Positions 1 to 9,493 of a DNA stretch of 64,000 nt are shown here, piece after piece; within the stretch, counting starts at the first letter, position 1, and each line of letters starts with the position of its first letter. The notes beneath the pieces were generated by a model, which was not told the DNA's origin, searched no databases, and saw only the letters and a program-made list of their open reading frames with translations. The DNA is from Burkholderia pyrrocinia. Lineage in GTDB: Bacteria; Pseudomonadota; Gammaproteobacteria; Burkholderiales; Burkholderiaceae. A program made the position numbers and the translations under genes. The stretch covers positions 1,426,001 through 1,490,000 of the forward strand of contig NZ_CP024902.1 in assembly GCF_003330765.1 (NCBI RefSeq), written 5' to 3'.

Positions 1-3000
1 GACAACGGCAACGGCACGCTGCACGCCGGACAGACCACCACCGTCGACGCCGGCAATCATTTTGCGAATGCCAGCGGCCGGGTTGAGGGCCAAAGCGCCG
101 TGTTGAACGGCGCGACGCTGGACAACTCCCAAGGCACGGTCAATGCGGCGACGGTCTCGCTGAACGGTTCGACACTGCTGAACCACGGCGGTACGGTCAC
201 GCAGACCGGCACCGGCCCGATGACGGTCGCGATCACCGACACGCTGGACAACTCGAACAACGGTCTGATCCAGACGCGCAGCACGGACTTGTCGCTCACG
301 CCTGCTGCGCTGATCAACGACAACGGCGGTACGATCACGCACGTCGGCACGGGCACGTTGACGGTTGGTAACGCTTCAGGCTCCGTCAGCAACAAAGCGG
401 GCTCCATCGCCAGCAACGGTCGAACCGTCCTGCAAGGAAAGACGATCGATAACTCGGCCGGTTCGGCGTCCGGACAAACGGGCCTGAGCGTCAATGCGGC
501 CGACTCGATCACGAACATGGGCGGCAAGCTCACGTCGAACGCGAATGTCGATGCGACCGCAGGCGGCGCACTCGTTAACGACGGCGGCGAACTTGGTTCA
601 AAGACGGCAGCTACAACGATTCATAGCGCCTCGCTGTCGAACCTCGACGGCAAGATCGTCTCCCCCTCTTTGACAGCAACCGTCGCTGGCTTGATCGACA
701 ACAGCCAGAACGGCGACATCGAGGGCAATCAACTTTCGTTGACAGCTGCAAATCTGAAAAACCAGGGCGGCCACATTTCGCAATGGCAGAACGGGCCGAC
801 CACGCTCGCCATTTCCGGCACGCTCGACAATTCGAATGGCGGCGTCATTCAAACCAACAGCACGGCCCTGACGCTCGCGCCGGCCGCGCTGGACAACTCG
901 AAAGGCACCATCACGCACGGTGGCACCGGCACGCTGACGCTCGCACCGGGCAATGGCGCGGGGACCTTGCAAAATATCGGCGGCACGATCGGTACCAACG
1001 GCCAGGCCGTTGTGAAAGCCGGTAGTCTGGACAATAGTAGCGGGGTCATCGCCGCCAAACTGGGTTTGTCGGCCATGATCGCCGGAGCGATGAACAACGC
1101 TCAGGGCCTGATGCGCTCGAACGCGGCGCTGTCGATCATCAGCAACGGGACACTGTCGAACCAGCAAGGGCACATCGAGGCGGGCACGGCCGGCGACACG
1201 AGCACGCTGTCGATTCAGGCCGCGTCGATCGATAACACCGATGGCGCGGTGCACGACTTCGGCACGGGCAAGATGACCGTGCAAGGCGGCAGCCAGATCG
1301 TGAACAGCCACGCGGGCGGTGTCGACGGCATGGGGCAGATGACCGGCCAGGGCGACGTGACGATCGCTGCGACCTCGATCTCGAACACGCAGGGCGGCCA
1401 GTTGATGGGCGCGAACCTCCGCGTTCAGGGCAATAGCCTCGACAACTCAGGAGGGCAGGTCGGTAACGTCGCGAATGCCACGGGCGACGTGAACGTTGCG
1501 ATGTCGGGCGCGGTGACGAATACCAACGGATCGATCACCTCGACGCGCGACCTGTCGGTAGCGGCTTCCACGCTGCTCGGCGGAGGCACGTACAGTGCTG
1601 CGCGCGACGCGGCGATTAATCTGCAAGGCGACTTCACGACGACGCCGCAAACGCAGTTCAACATTGGGCGCGACCTGACTTTTACGTTGCCGGGCACGTT
1701 CGCCAACAGCGCGAACCTGCAATCGGTCCACAACCTGACGGTCAACGCCGGCAACATCGTCAATACGGGCGCGATGACGGCCGGCAGCGTGCTCAGTACG
1801 CATTCGGGCGACCTGACGAACTATGGCGCGATGGTCGGCGGCAGCGTCGCCATCCAGGCAAGCGGAACGGTGTCGAACCTCGGCCCTGTCGCGCTAATCG
1901 GTGCATCGGACACGTCGGGCCTGCTCGAAATTCTTGCGCACGACATCGAGAACCGCGACGACACGACGCTGGGCGATTCGATGCCGACCACGACGATCTT
2001 CGGGCTCGGCAAAGTGGTTTTGGCGGGCGGCAAGGACGCGAACGGCAACTATACGAACGCGGCGTTGATCAACAATTCATCGGCGGCGATCCAATCGGGC
2101 GGTTCGATGGAACTGCATGCTGACAAGATCACGAACACGCGGCGCGTGATGCAGACCTCGGGGGATACGAGCCAGGTCGACCCGGCATTGCTGCAACAGC
2201 TCGGCATCAGCATGTCGGGGTGCGCCGCCTACTACGTCGCGGCCTGTAGCGGTCAGGACGTGCACTGGATCAACCTGTTCCACGATCCGAATTACCCCGA
2301 TTACGATCCCGCGCCCATCATCGCCGCGCTCAAATTGCAGCCGGGCGGTGTATTCACCGTTCCACCGAACGGCGGCCAATGGAACAGCGGTTATCAGTAC
2401 ACGACCTACGAGGGCAAGGCGGTCGCCAATACCGTGACGAAACTGAGCCCAGGCGCGCAGATCGCGTCGGGCGGCGACCTGGACGCGTCGACGGTCAAGA
2501 CATTCCAGAACTACTGGAGCAGCGTGACGGCAGTCGGCAACATCAAGCAACCCGTGAGTCTCGATATGGACGGCTGGGGCGCGACGGGCCAGCAAGCGCC
2601 GGGCGTGACGGTCACGTATTCCGGCTACTACCACTACAACAACTACGACAACTCGGAACACAACTGGACCTTGCCGTTCGGCGACAAGCCGTTCGTTGGC
2701 GGACCGGGCGGCTATACGCAGGCGGCTCCTGCCGACGTGAGGAAGTACGGTCTGCCCGACTATCGCTCGACCTGGGGCGCGAACGGCACGATCTCGGGCA
2801 ACGGCATGAGCGTGAACAACACGGCGGCCAACGCGACCATCCCGTCGCTCGGCCTGCTGCCAGGGCAAGCGGTGCCGGGGCTGACGATCGGGACGGTGAG
2901 CGGTAACGCGAGCGGCACACAATCGGGAGCCGCCGCGATCAAGGGAGGTACGCCCACCTGGATTGATCCGGTGATCGCGAGCGCGACCGCTGTGAACGTG

Positions 3001-6000
3001 TTGAACAACCTGACGATTCCGCAAGGCGGCCTGTACCGGCCGAATCCTGCCCCGAACCCGACGTATCTCATCGAGACGAACCCCGCGTTCACTCGAATGA
3101 ACAATTTCCTGTCGAGCGATTATTACCTGAACCAGATCGGCGTGAATCCGCTGACCACCGAAAAGCGCCTCGGTGACGGGTTCTACGAGCAGCAGCTCGT
3201 GCGTAACCAGGTCACGCAACTGACAGGCAAGGCAGTATTGGGGCCGTATACGGACCTACAGGGCATGTATCAGTCGCTGATGCTCGCGGGCGCTGAATTG
3301 TCGAAGTCGCTGAACCTGCCGCTCGGCATGAGCCTGTCGGCGCAGCAGGTGGCTGCGCTCACGAGCAACGTGATCATCATGCAGACCGAGACAGTTGGCG
3401 GTCAGCAAGTGCTCGTGCCGGTCGTATATTTGGCGAAGGCCGATCAGCAGAACGCGAACGGGCCGCTGATCACGGCCGGCAATATCGATTTAAAGAACAC
3501 GCAGGTCTTCACGAACAGCGGAACCGTGAAGGCGGACACGACACTCGCCCTTCAGGGCAAGCAGATCGACAACGCGTTCGGTGCGCTGCAAAGCGGTGGG
3601 CTGATGTCGCTCGACACGACGGGCAACGTGGATCTCACGTCGGCCAATGTGAAGGCCGGCAGCCTTGACCTGAATGCAGGCAACAAGCTGATTCTGGATA
3701 CCGCGACGCAGACGACGCACCAGGTCAGCCGCGATGGCGCGACGAGCGACAAGACGACGCTCGGCCCCGCTGCGAACCTGAACGTGGCCGGCGACGCGTC
3801 GATCAAGACCGGCGGCGACTTCCAGCAGAACGCGGGCAACCTGAATGTCGGCGGGAACCTGAACGCCAATATCGGCGGCAACTGGACGCTTGGCGCGCAG
3901 CAGACCGGCGAGCACAAGGTCGTGCAGCGCGCGAACGGCGTGTCGGATACGGACCTCAACAGCGCGACCGGCAGCACGGTGAACGTCGGCGGCAAGTCGG
4001 CCATCGGTGTGGGCGGTGACTTGACGGCGCAAGGTGCGCAGCTCGACTTCGGCCAGGGCGGCACGATCGCGGCCAAGGGTAACGTGACCTTCGGTGCGGC
4101 GAGCGTCACGTCGACGATCAACGCCAACAGCTCGGGCGACCAAGGGAATCGCAGCTATGCGGAAACCCGGCATGGGTCGGACCAGGCGCTGACCGGCACG
4201 ACCGTCAAGGGCGGCGATACGCTCAATGTGGTGTCGAACAAGGACATCAACGTCATCGGCAGCACGATCGATCTGAACAAGGGCGATGCGAACCTGCTGG
4301 CGGCCGGCGATGTGAATGTCGGGGTGGCTACCGAAACGCATGTGTACAACTCGCGCGAGACGCATAGCCGTAGTGGCGTTGTGAGCGGCACGAAGATCGC
4401 CAGTTCGCAAGATGCAACCTCGACGATCGCGAACGGTAGCCTTATCTCAGCGGAGGGCGTGTCGATCGGCAGCGGCAAGGACATCAACATTCAGGGCAGC
4501 ACGGTCGTCGGCACGCACGATGTGGCGCTGAACGCGGCGCACGACGTGAACGTGACGACTTCGCAGAACACCAGTCAGTCATCGACCACTTATCAGGAAC
4601 AGCACTCGGGCCTGATGTCGGGCGGCGGCCTGTCGTTCTCGGTCGGCAACAGCAAGCTCGCGCAGCAGAATCAGGCGTCGAGTGTCACGAACAACGCGAG
4701 TACGGTCGGCTCGGTCGACGGTAATCTGACCGTCAACGCGGGCAACACGCTGCACGTGAAGGGCAGCGATCTGGTGGCAGGAAAGGATGTCACCGGAACG
4801 GCGGCGAACATCGTCGTCGATTCGGCAACCGATACTTCGCACCAGGCGCAGCAGCAGCAGACGAGCAAGAGCGGGCTGACAGTGGGCTTGTCGGGCTCCG
4901 TGGGCGATGCGATCAACAATGCGATCAGCGACGCGCAGGCTGCACGCGAATCGGCGAAGGACGACAACGGTCGCGCTTCGGCGCTGCATAGCATCGCGGC
5001 GGCCGGTGACGTGGCATTCGGCGGTATGGGCGCCGCAAAGCTGCTGGACGGCGCGAAGGGACCACAGGCCCCGAGCATCGGTGTGCAGGTCAGCGTCGGT
5101 TCGAGCCATAGTTCGATGCAGTCGTCGGAAGACCAGACGATTCAGCGGGGCTCCAGCATCAATGCGGGCGGCAATGCGAAGCTGATCGCGACGGGCAACG
5201 GCACGCCGAAGGACGGCAACATCACGATCGCGGGCTCGAACGTGAACGCGGCCAACGTGGCGCTGATCGCGAACAACCAGGTCAATCTCGTCAACACGAC
5301 CGATACCGACAAGACGCAGAGTTCGAACTCGTCGTCTGGGTCGAGCGTCGGCGTGTCGATCGGCACGAACGGTGTCGGCGTGTCCGCGTCGATGCAGCGC
5401 GCGCACGGCGACGGGAATTCGGATGCGGCGATCCAGAACAACACGCACATCAACGCGGGCCAGACCGCGACCATCGTCAGCGGCGGCGACACGAACGTGA
5501 TCGGCGCGAACGTGAACGCGAACAAGTTCGTGGCCGACGTGGGCGGCAACCTGAACGTGGCGAGCGTTCAGGATACGACCGTGAGCGCTGCGCATCAGTC
5601 GAGCGCGGGCGGCGGCGTCACGATCAGTCAGGCTGGAGGCGTTGGCGGGAGTTTCAGTGCACAGAACGGCCACGCGGACGGCAACTATGCGGGCGTGAAG
5701 GAGCAGGCTGGCATCCAGGCCGGTGCGGGCGGATTCGACGTGACCGTGAAGGGCAACACCGATCTAAAGGGCGCGTATATCGCCAGCACGGCCGATGCGT
5801 CGAAGAATAGCCTGACGACCGGCACGTTGACGACCAGCGACATCGAGAACCACTCGCACTACAGCGCGAACAGCGCGGGCTTCAGCGCGGGGGCGTCGGT
5901 CGGATCGAGCGGCAAGTCGGTCGGTCCGTCGTCGGTGTCGGGCGCGGGCGGCGTCACGCCGATGGTGTTCCAGAACGACAGCGGCGATCAGAGCGCGACG

Positions 6001-7131
6001 ACAAAGAGCGCGGTGAGCGCCGGCACGATCAACATCACGAAGCCGGGCGAGCAGACGCAGGACGTTGCGAACCTGAACCGCGACACGGCGAATTTGAACG
6101 GAACCGTTTCGAAGACGCCGGATGTTCAGAAAACGCTGTCGCAGCAGGCCGATACGATGAATGCGGCGCAGGCGGCCGGTCAGACGATTTCGCAGGGGAT
6201 CGGCCTGTACGCTGACGGCAAACGCAAGGATGCGATCGATGCGGCCAAGGCCGCCTACGAGCGCGGCGACCTCGTTGCGATGCAGTCGTACATTGACCAA
6301 GCGAAGAGCTGGGATGAGGGCGGCGCGTCGCGCGCGGGCTTGCAAGCAGCCGGCGGTGCGCTGATCGGCGGGCTCGGCGGCGGCAGCGCGCTCACGGCGA
6401 TCGGCGGCGCAGCGGGAGCCGGCACGTCGTCACTGCTGGCCGGACAGGCAGAGAAGATCAGCAAATCGGTGGGCGATACGACCGGCTCGTCGCTGGTCGG
6501 CAACATCGCTGCGAACGTCGTGGCAACGGTCGGTGGCGCACTGGTCGGCGGCAGCGCAGGAGCCGCCGCCGCATCGAACGTCGAGCTTTACAATGCCAAC
6601 GAAGACAAGAACCGAGGCGAGGATCAGAAGGAAATCGCGGAGCTTAAGAAGGCGCTGGATAAAGAGCGCGCGATGATCGGTCAAGTCAATCTGACGCAAC
6701 GCCAAGAGGACGGACTGACAACTGTGCCGGCCACGGCCGTGGCGGGTGTGTTGAGCGGCGGCAAGGCCACGGGAGGCGCAGGGAAATCATCGGGGAAGGC
6801 CACAAACAGCACCTCCGGCTCCGCACCCATGATCAATGGCGTTACGGTAACCGACCGGGTTACCGGAAACGTCTATCAAGGCACCGTTGATCTTCAGCCG
6901 ACGCTAGATCGAATCGCGTCTGGCGTGAAGTATCCTTCACGTAACGACAGCACCACGTTCAGCAATAACGAAGGGCTTTTGCCGCGGCAGCCAGCAGGCT
7001 ACTACACGGAATACGTTGTTCCGACACCTGGGGTGAACGGTGTCGGTCCGCAGCGGATCGTGACCGGGCAAAATGGCGAGGTGTATTACACGCCCGACCA
7101 CTATAAGACGTTCATTCCCGTAAAAAGGTAA
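1..7131 (+). CDS. bcpA: BcpA/CdiA-type contact-dependent inhibition exoprotein (5' end outside window)
   Basis: The reading frame is open from base 1, so the N-terminus (signal peptide, TPS secretion domain) lies outside the window and over 2,370 residues are visible. Seen: degenerate filamentous-haemagglutinin repeats rich in N, G, S and T (FHA-1, about 1-2200); a non-repetitive segment rich in Y, P and W (about 2200-3100), where receptor-binding and YP regions lie in the CdiA family; a second repeat block (FHA-2, about 3480-5900); an Ala/Gly-rich pretoxin region; then ELYN at 6583-6594, the Burkholderia boundary motif before the variable toxin. Established: such proteins are exported by a TpsB partner, stay on the surface and deliver the C-terminal toxin into neighbouring cells. 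The gene ends 5 bases before its immunity gene, with the barrel transporter further downstream, the order of Burkholderia bcp loci. Assignment to the family is very secure. Confidence 0.95.
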   Translation, partial: DNGNGTLHAGQTTTVDAGNHFANASGRVEGQSAVLNGATLDNSQGTVNAATVSLNGSTLLNHGGTVTQTGTGPMTVAITDTLDNSNNGLIQTRSTDLSLTPAALINDNGGTITHVGTGTLTVGNASGSVSNKAGSIASNGRTVLQGKTIDNSAGSASGQTGLSVNAADSITNMGGKLTSNANVDATAGGALVNDGGELGSKTAATTIHSASLSNLDGKIVSPSLTATVAGLIDNSQNGDIEGNQLSLTAANLKNQGGHISQWQNGPTTLAISGTLDNSNGGVIQTNSTALTLAPAALDNSKGTITHGGTGTLTLAPGNGAGTLQNIGGTIGTNGQAVVKAGSLDNSSGVIAAKLGLSAMIAGAMNNAQGLMRSNAALSIISNGTLSNQQGHIEAGTAGDTSTLSIQAASIDNTDGAVHDFGTGKMTVQGGSQIVNSHAGGVDGMGQMTGQGDVTIAATSISNTQGGQLMGANLRVQGNSLDNSGGQVGNVANATGDVNVAMSGAVTNTNGSITSTRDLSVAASTLLGGGTYSAARDAAINLQGDFTTTPQTQFNIGRDLTFTLPGTFANSANLQSVHNLTVNAGNIVNTGAMTAGSVLSTHSGDLTNYGAMVGGSVAIQASGTVSNLGPVALIGASDTSGLLEILAHDIENRDDTTLGDSMPTTTIFGLGKVVLAGGKDANGNYTNAALINNSSAAIQSGGSMELHADKITNTRRVMQTSGDTSQVDPALLQQLGISMSGCAAYYVAACSGQDVHWINLFHDPNYPDYDPAPIIAALKLQPGGVFTVPPNGGQWNSGYQYTTYEGKAVANTVTKLSPGAQIASGGDLDASTVKTFQNYWSSVTAVGNIKQPVSLDMDGWGATGQQAPGVTVTYSGYYHYNNYDNSEHNWTLPFGDKPFVGGPGGYTQAAPADVRKYGLPDYRSTWGANGTISGNGMSVNNTAANATIPSLGLLPGQAVPGLTIGTVSGNASGTQSGAAAIKGGTPTWIDPVIASATAVNVLNNLTIPQGGLYRPNPAPNPTYLIETNPAFTRMNNFLSSDYYLNQIGVNPLTTEKRLGDGFYEQQLVRNQVTQLTGKAVLGPYTDLQGMYQSLMLAGAELSKSLNLPLGMSLSAQQVAALTSNVIIMQTETVGGQQVLVPVVYLAKADQQNANGPLITAGNIDLKNTQVFTNSGTVKADTTLALQGKQIDNAFGALQSGGLMSLDTTGNVDLTSANVKAGSLDLNAGNKLILDTATQTTHQVSRDGATSDKTTLGPAANLNVAGDASIKTGGDFQQNAGNLNVGGNLNANIGGNWTLGAQQTGEHKVVQRANGVSDTDLNSATGSTVNVGGKSAIGVGGDLTAQGAQLDFGQGGTIAAKGNVTFGAASVTSTINANSSGDQGNRSYAETRHGSDQALTGTTVKGGDTLNVVSNKDINVIGSTIDLNKGDANLLAAGDVNVGVATETHVYNSRETHSRSGVVSGTKIASSQDATSTIANGSLISAEGVSIGSGKDINIQGSTVVGTHDVALNAAHDVNVTTSQNTSQSSTTYQEQHSGLMSGGGLSFSVGNSKLAQQNQASSVTNNASTVGSVDGNLTVNAGNTLHVKGSDLVAGKDVTGTAANIVVDSATDTSHQAQQQQTSKSGLTVGLSGSVGDAINNAISDAQAARESAKDDNGRASALHSIAAAGDVAFGGMGAAKLLDGAKGPQAPSIGVQVSVGSSHSSMQSSEDQTIQRGSSINAGGNAKLIATGNGTPKDGNITIAGSNVNAANVALIANNQVNLVNTTDTDKTQSSNSSSGSSVGVSIGTNGVGVSASMQRAHGDGNSDAAIQNNTHINAGQTATIVSGGDTNVIGANVNANKFVADVGGNLNVASVQDTTVSAAHQSSAGGGVTISQAGGVGGSFSAQNGHADGNYAGVKEQAGIQAGAGGFDVTVKGNTDLKGAYIASTADASKNSLTTGTLTTSDIENHSHYSANSAGFSAGASVGSSGKSVGPSSVSGAGGVTPMVFQNDSGDQSATTKSAVSAGTINITKPGEQTQDVANLNRDTANLNGTVSKTPDVQKTLSQQADTMNAAQAAGQTISQGIGLYADGKRKDAIDAAKAAYERGDLVAMQSYIDQAKSWDEGGASRAGLQAAGGALIGGLGGGSALTAIGGAAGAGTSSLLAGQAEKISKSVGDTTGSSLVGNIAANVVATVGGALVGGSAGAAAASNVELYNANEDKNRGEDQKEIAELKKALDKERAMIGQVNLTQRQEDGLTTVPATAVAGVLSGGKATGGAGKSSGKATNSTSGSAPMINGVTVTDRVTGNVYQGTVDLQPTLDRIASGVKYPSRNDSTTFSNNEGLLPRQPAGYYTEYVVPTPGVNGVGPQRIVTGQNGEVYYTPDHYKTFIPVKR
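6595..7131 (+). other. BcpA-CT toxin module: barnase/RNase Sa-like guanyl ribonuclease
   Basis: About 178 residues follow the ELYN boundary. A charged linker leads to a C-terminal domain resembling microbial guanyl-specific ribonucleases (barnase, RNase Sa). The tail reads YTEYVV, then QRIVTG, then YYTPDHYKTF. These match the three catalytic positions of the family: general base Glu (codon 7009-7011), Arg (7054-7056) and general acid His (7099-7101). All three are present, so an active RNase is expected. The next gene is barstar-like, which independently supports the call. What is inferred is delivery into target cells and RNA cleavage there; no experimental substrate is known from this sequence. 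Confidence 0.88.
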
Positions 7132-7136
7132 CCGCG

Positions 7137-7523
7137 ATGACAATTGTCAACCCGTTTCGTTACGAGGCACAACCAAATGGTTATCGCCCGAAAGACGCAT
7201 TCGTTGCCATGCTTCCCTCGACAATCGGAACGAAGAGTGGCTTGCTTGAGGCGCTCGCGTCCTTGCTCGCATTTCCGGCATATTTCGGCTTCAACTGGGA
7301 TGCGTTGTTTGACTGCTTCCGTGACTTCAGTTGGCTAAACGAACACGACATCGTGTTGATCCATCCAGAGCTCCCGATGTTGCAGCAGTCAGAGCTCAAG
7401 ATATATCTGCGTTTGCTGCGCGACTCAGCTCTCGATTGGCGTCCAGACGAAGCACATCGCTTCGAGGTCGTATTTGCCGAGTCGGACAAGGAGACCGTAG
7501 AACGCTTGCTGCGTGAGGGATAG
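7137..7523 (+). CDS. bcpI: Barstar-family immunity protein of the BcpA toxin
   Basis: A 128-residue cytoplasmic protein starting 5 bases after the toxin gene, with an AAAGG ribosome site formed by the last codons of bcpA. The core segment YFGFNWDALFDCF aligns with the barstar helix that plugs the barnase active site; the Tyr and the two Asp residues that contact barnase (Tyr29, Asp35 and Asp39 in barstar) are kept. Barstar proteins bind barnase-type RNases one-to-one and block the catalytic cleft. Next to a barnase-like CT, the role is to protect the producer and its siblings. It is longer at the N-terminus than classical 90-residue barstar. Confidence is high because toxin and inhibitor family match each other. 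Confidence 0.9.
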   Translation: MTIVNPFRYEAQPNGYRPKDAFVAMLPSTIGTKSGLLEALASLLAFPAYFGFNWDALFDCFRDFSWLNEHDIVLIHPELPMLQQSELKIYLRLLRDSALDWRPDEAHRFEVVFAESDKETVERLLREG

Positions 7524-7630
7524 CCGGCTACCAGCATCTTCGATGGATTGAATCCGAGCACATGGGGCTTGATGGAGATGAGCCTCATACAAAACGGATT
7601 GCAAAAAAGCTGATGAGTTTGTTGATGTAG
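7517..7630 (+). pseudogene. Short coding remnant between bcpI and bcpB
   Basis: After a stop at 7514-7516 in this frame, 37 codons read through to a TAG at 7628-7630. They begin GIAGYQHLRW, pass through a DGDEPHTKR stretch and end in a basic Leu-rich tail. The composition looks like a true protein C-terminus, but there is no start codon near the beginning. CDI loci often keep pieces of displaced toxin or immunity modules downstream of the current pair, so this may be the end of an older immunity gene. That is inference; no family was recognised. The next 100 bases up to bcpB hold no gene, and the small BcpO lipoprotein found in some Burkholderia loci is not seen. Confidence 0.35.
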
Positions 7631-7736
7631 GACTTCTGGCTATGCCGGTCTTACCGCTTCCACCGCATCTTGGGTCCGCTCGGGCATTTGTCAAATACAT
7701 TCCTAACCAAAAGTGACCAATCTTAAAAGGGAAATT

Positions 7737-9488
7737 ATGAGGCGGTTAGCATTTGGGTCACTTTTCGTCTTCATTTCGTTCGCTGCACGGGCCCAACTGG
7801 CCCCCACTCCGAACGACCAGGCCGCCGCCGCCCGCGCGAACGCGGAGCAGAATCAGCAGGTGCAACAGCGCCGTGACGCCCAGCAGCGCGACGCCACTGT
7901 GCAAGCGCCGGGCGTGCGTTCGGACTTACCACGCCCGGAAGCCTATCCGGTATTGCCGACTGAAACGCCGTGCTTTCGAATCGATCGTTTCGCGCTCGAC
8001 GTGCCCGACTCGTTACCGGCCGCGTCAAAGGCGCAAGGCGCGTCAGCCCTGCCGATGGATCGCTTCGCCTTTGCGCGTGACTGGCTTGCGCACTACGCCG
8101 GCCAATGCGTCGGTAAGCAAGGCGTCGACCTGATCGTTAAAGGCGTGTCGCAGGCCATCCTCGCACGCGGCTACATCACGACCCGCGTACTCGTGCCCGA
8201 GCAGGATTTGTCCACCGGCACACTGAAGCTTGCTCTGATTCCGGGCGTGATCCGCCACGTGCGTTTCAACGACGAGAAGTTGCGCGGAACGTGGAAGACC
8301 GCTTTCCCGACTCGCGACGGCGACGTGTTGAACCTGCGCGACATCGAACAAGGGCTTGAGCAGATGAAGCGCGTCTCAAGCCAGGACGTGTCGATGCGGA
8401 TCGCACCGGGTGACATGCCGGGCGAGAGCGATGTCGTGCTAGACGTGAAGCGCGGAAAGCCGTGGACCGTTGTCGCGTCGATCGACAATTCCGGCACGCG
8501 CGCGACCGGCAGACTGCAAGGCAACGTATCGCTTGGCGTCGACAACCCACTGGGCCTGAACGACATCTTCAACGTCGGCTTCAACCAGGACTTGGAATTT
8601 GGCGACAAGCGTTTCGGTTCGCACGGCTGGAACGCGTTCTACTCGGTTCCTTGGGGATACTGGACCGGCACCCTATCAGCCTATACCAGCACGTACTTTC
8701 AACCGCTCGCGGCCGTGAACCAGACGTTCGTTGCCAGCGGCAACATGAAGACTGTCGACTTTAGGCTCAATCGTGTGCTGACACGCAGCCGGAGCGATGT
8801 ATTCGGTGCCCAGGTTCGCCTGACGCGCCGCTTCGGCGATAGCTACATCGAAGGCACGACGATACCGTCGTCGCACCAGAACGCAACCTTCCTCGAGTTC
8901 GGCCTGAACGACCGGCACTATTTCGGCTCGGCGCAGTTCGACGGCTCGCTTGCCTATCGTCAAGGGCTCGGTTGGCTCGGCTCGACCGACAGCATGTTCG
9001 CGGCGGACGGCGGCCAGACTTACCGATTCAAGATGATCGTGCTCGATGCGAATCTGTCGACACCGTTCGTAATCGGTACGCAGCCGTTCAAATACGTGAC
9101 GACCTTTCATGGCCAGTACACCGGCAATACGGTTTCGTACCTCGATAGCATCACGATCGGTAGCCGTTATACGGTGCGGGGATTCGATGGCGAAACTCTG
9201 CTGGCGGCGTCACGCGGTTTCTACTGGCGCAATGAATTGCAAGTACCGATCGCGCAGACCGGGCTATCGGCCTATGCCGGTCTCGACTACGGTCGGGTCT
9301 GGGGGCCGGAGCCGGTTGCCTTGGTTGGCACGCAGCTCGCCGGCGCAGTGATTGGTGTCAAGGGTAGTGTCGCAACGCGGTTCGGCGGATATGGCTACGA
9401 CCTATTTGCCGGCACACCTGTCTACAAGCCGTCGGGTTTTCCGACGGCACGTGTGACGCTCGGTTTTCAGGTGACTGCTCAGTTCTAA
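7737..9488 (+). CDS. bcpB: TpsB-family outer-membrane transporter for BcpA (ShlB/FhaC type)
   Basis: A 583-residue outer-membrane barrel protein. The ATG at 7737 is chosen because it is preceded by an AAAAGGGA ribosome site and opens a clean signal peptide (hydrophobic stretch ending ARAQ); an in-frame GTG at 7713 would only add a hydrophilic leader. Two POTRA-type domains (about residues 75-220) precede a 16-strand-type barrel, and the protein ends in Phe (VTAQF), the outer-membrane assembly signal. TpsB proteins recognise the TPS domain of their partner and thread it through the outer membrane without ATP. Position downstream of bcpA and bcpI is the Burkholderia arrangement, unlike the cdiB-first order of enterobacteria. 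Confidence 0.93.
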   Translation: MRRLAFGSLFVFISFAARAQLAPTPNDQAAAARANAEQNQQVQQRRDAQQRDATVQAPGVRSDLPRPEAYPVLPTETPCFRIDRFALDVPDSLPAASKAQGASALPMDRFAFARDWLAHYAGQCVGKQGVDLIVKGVSQAILARGYITTRVLVPEQDLSTGTLKLALIPGVIRHVRFNDEKLRGTWKTAFPTRDGDVLNLRDIEQGLEQMKRVSSQDVSMRIAPGDMPGESDVVLDVKRGKPWTVVASIDNSGTRATGRLQGNVSLGVDNPLGLNDIFNVGFNQDLEFGDKRFGSHGWNAFYSVPWGYWTGTLSAYTSTYFQPLAAVNQTFVASGNMKTVDFRLNRVLTRSRSDVFGAQVRLTRRFGDSYIEGTTIPSSHQNATFLEFGLNDRHYFGSAQFDGSLAYRQGLGWLGSTDSMFAADGGQTYRFKMIVLDANLSTPFVIGTQPFKYVTTFHGQYTGNTVSYLDSITIGSRYTVRGFDGETLLAASRGFYWRNELQVPIAQTGLSAYAGLDYGRVWGPEPVALVGTQLAGAVIGVKGSVATRFGGYGYDLFAGTPVYKPSGFPTARVTLGFQVTAQF

Positions 9489-9493
9489 AGACA

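Noticed and set aside
598..7143. Many long minus-strand frames inside bcpA
   Set aside because: They mirror the repetitive, GC-rich coding strand, are Arg/Val-rich, lack ribosome sites and contain no family motifs.
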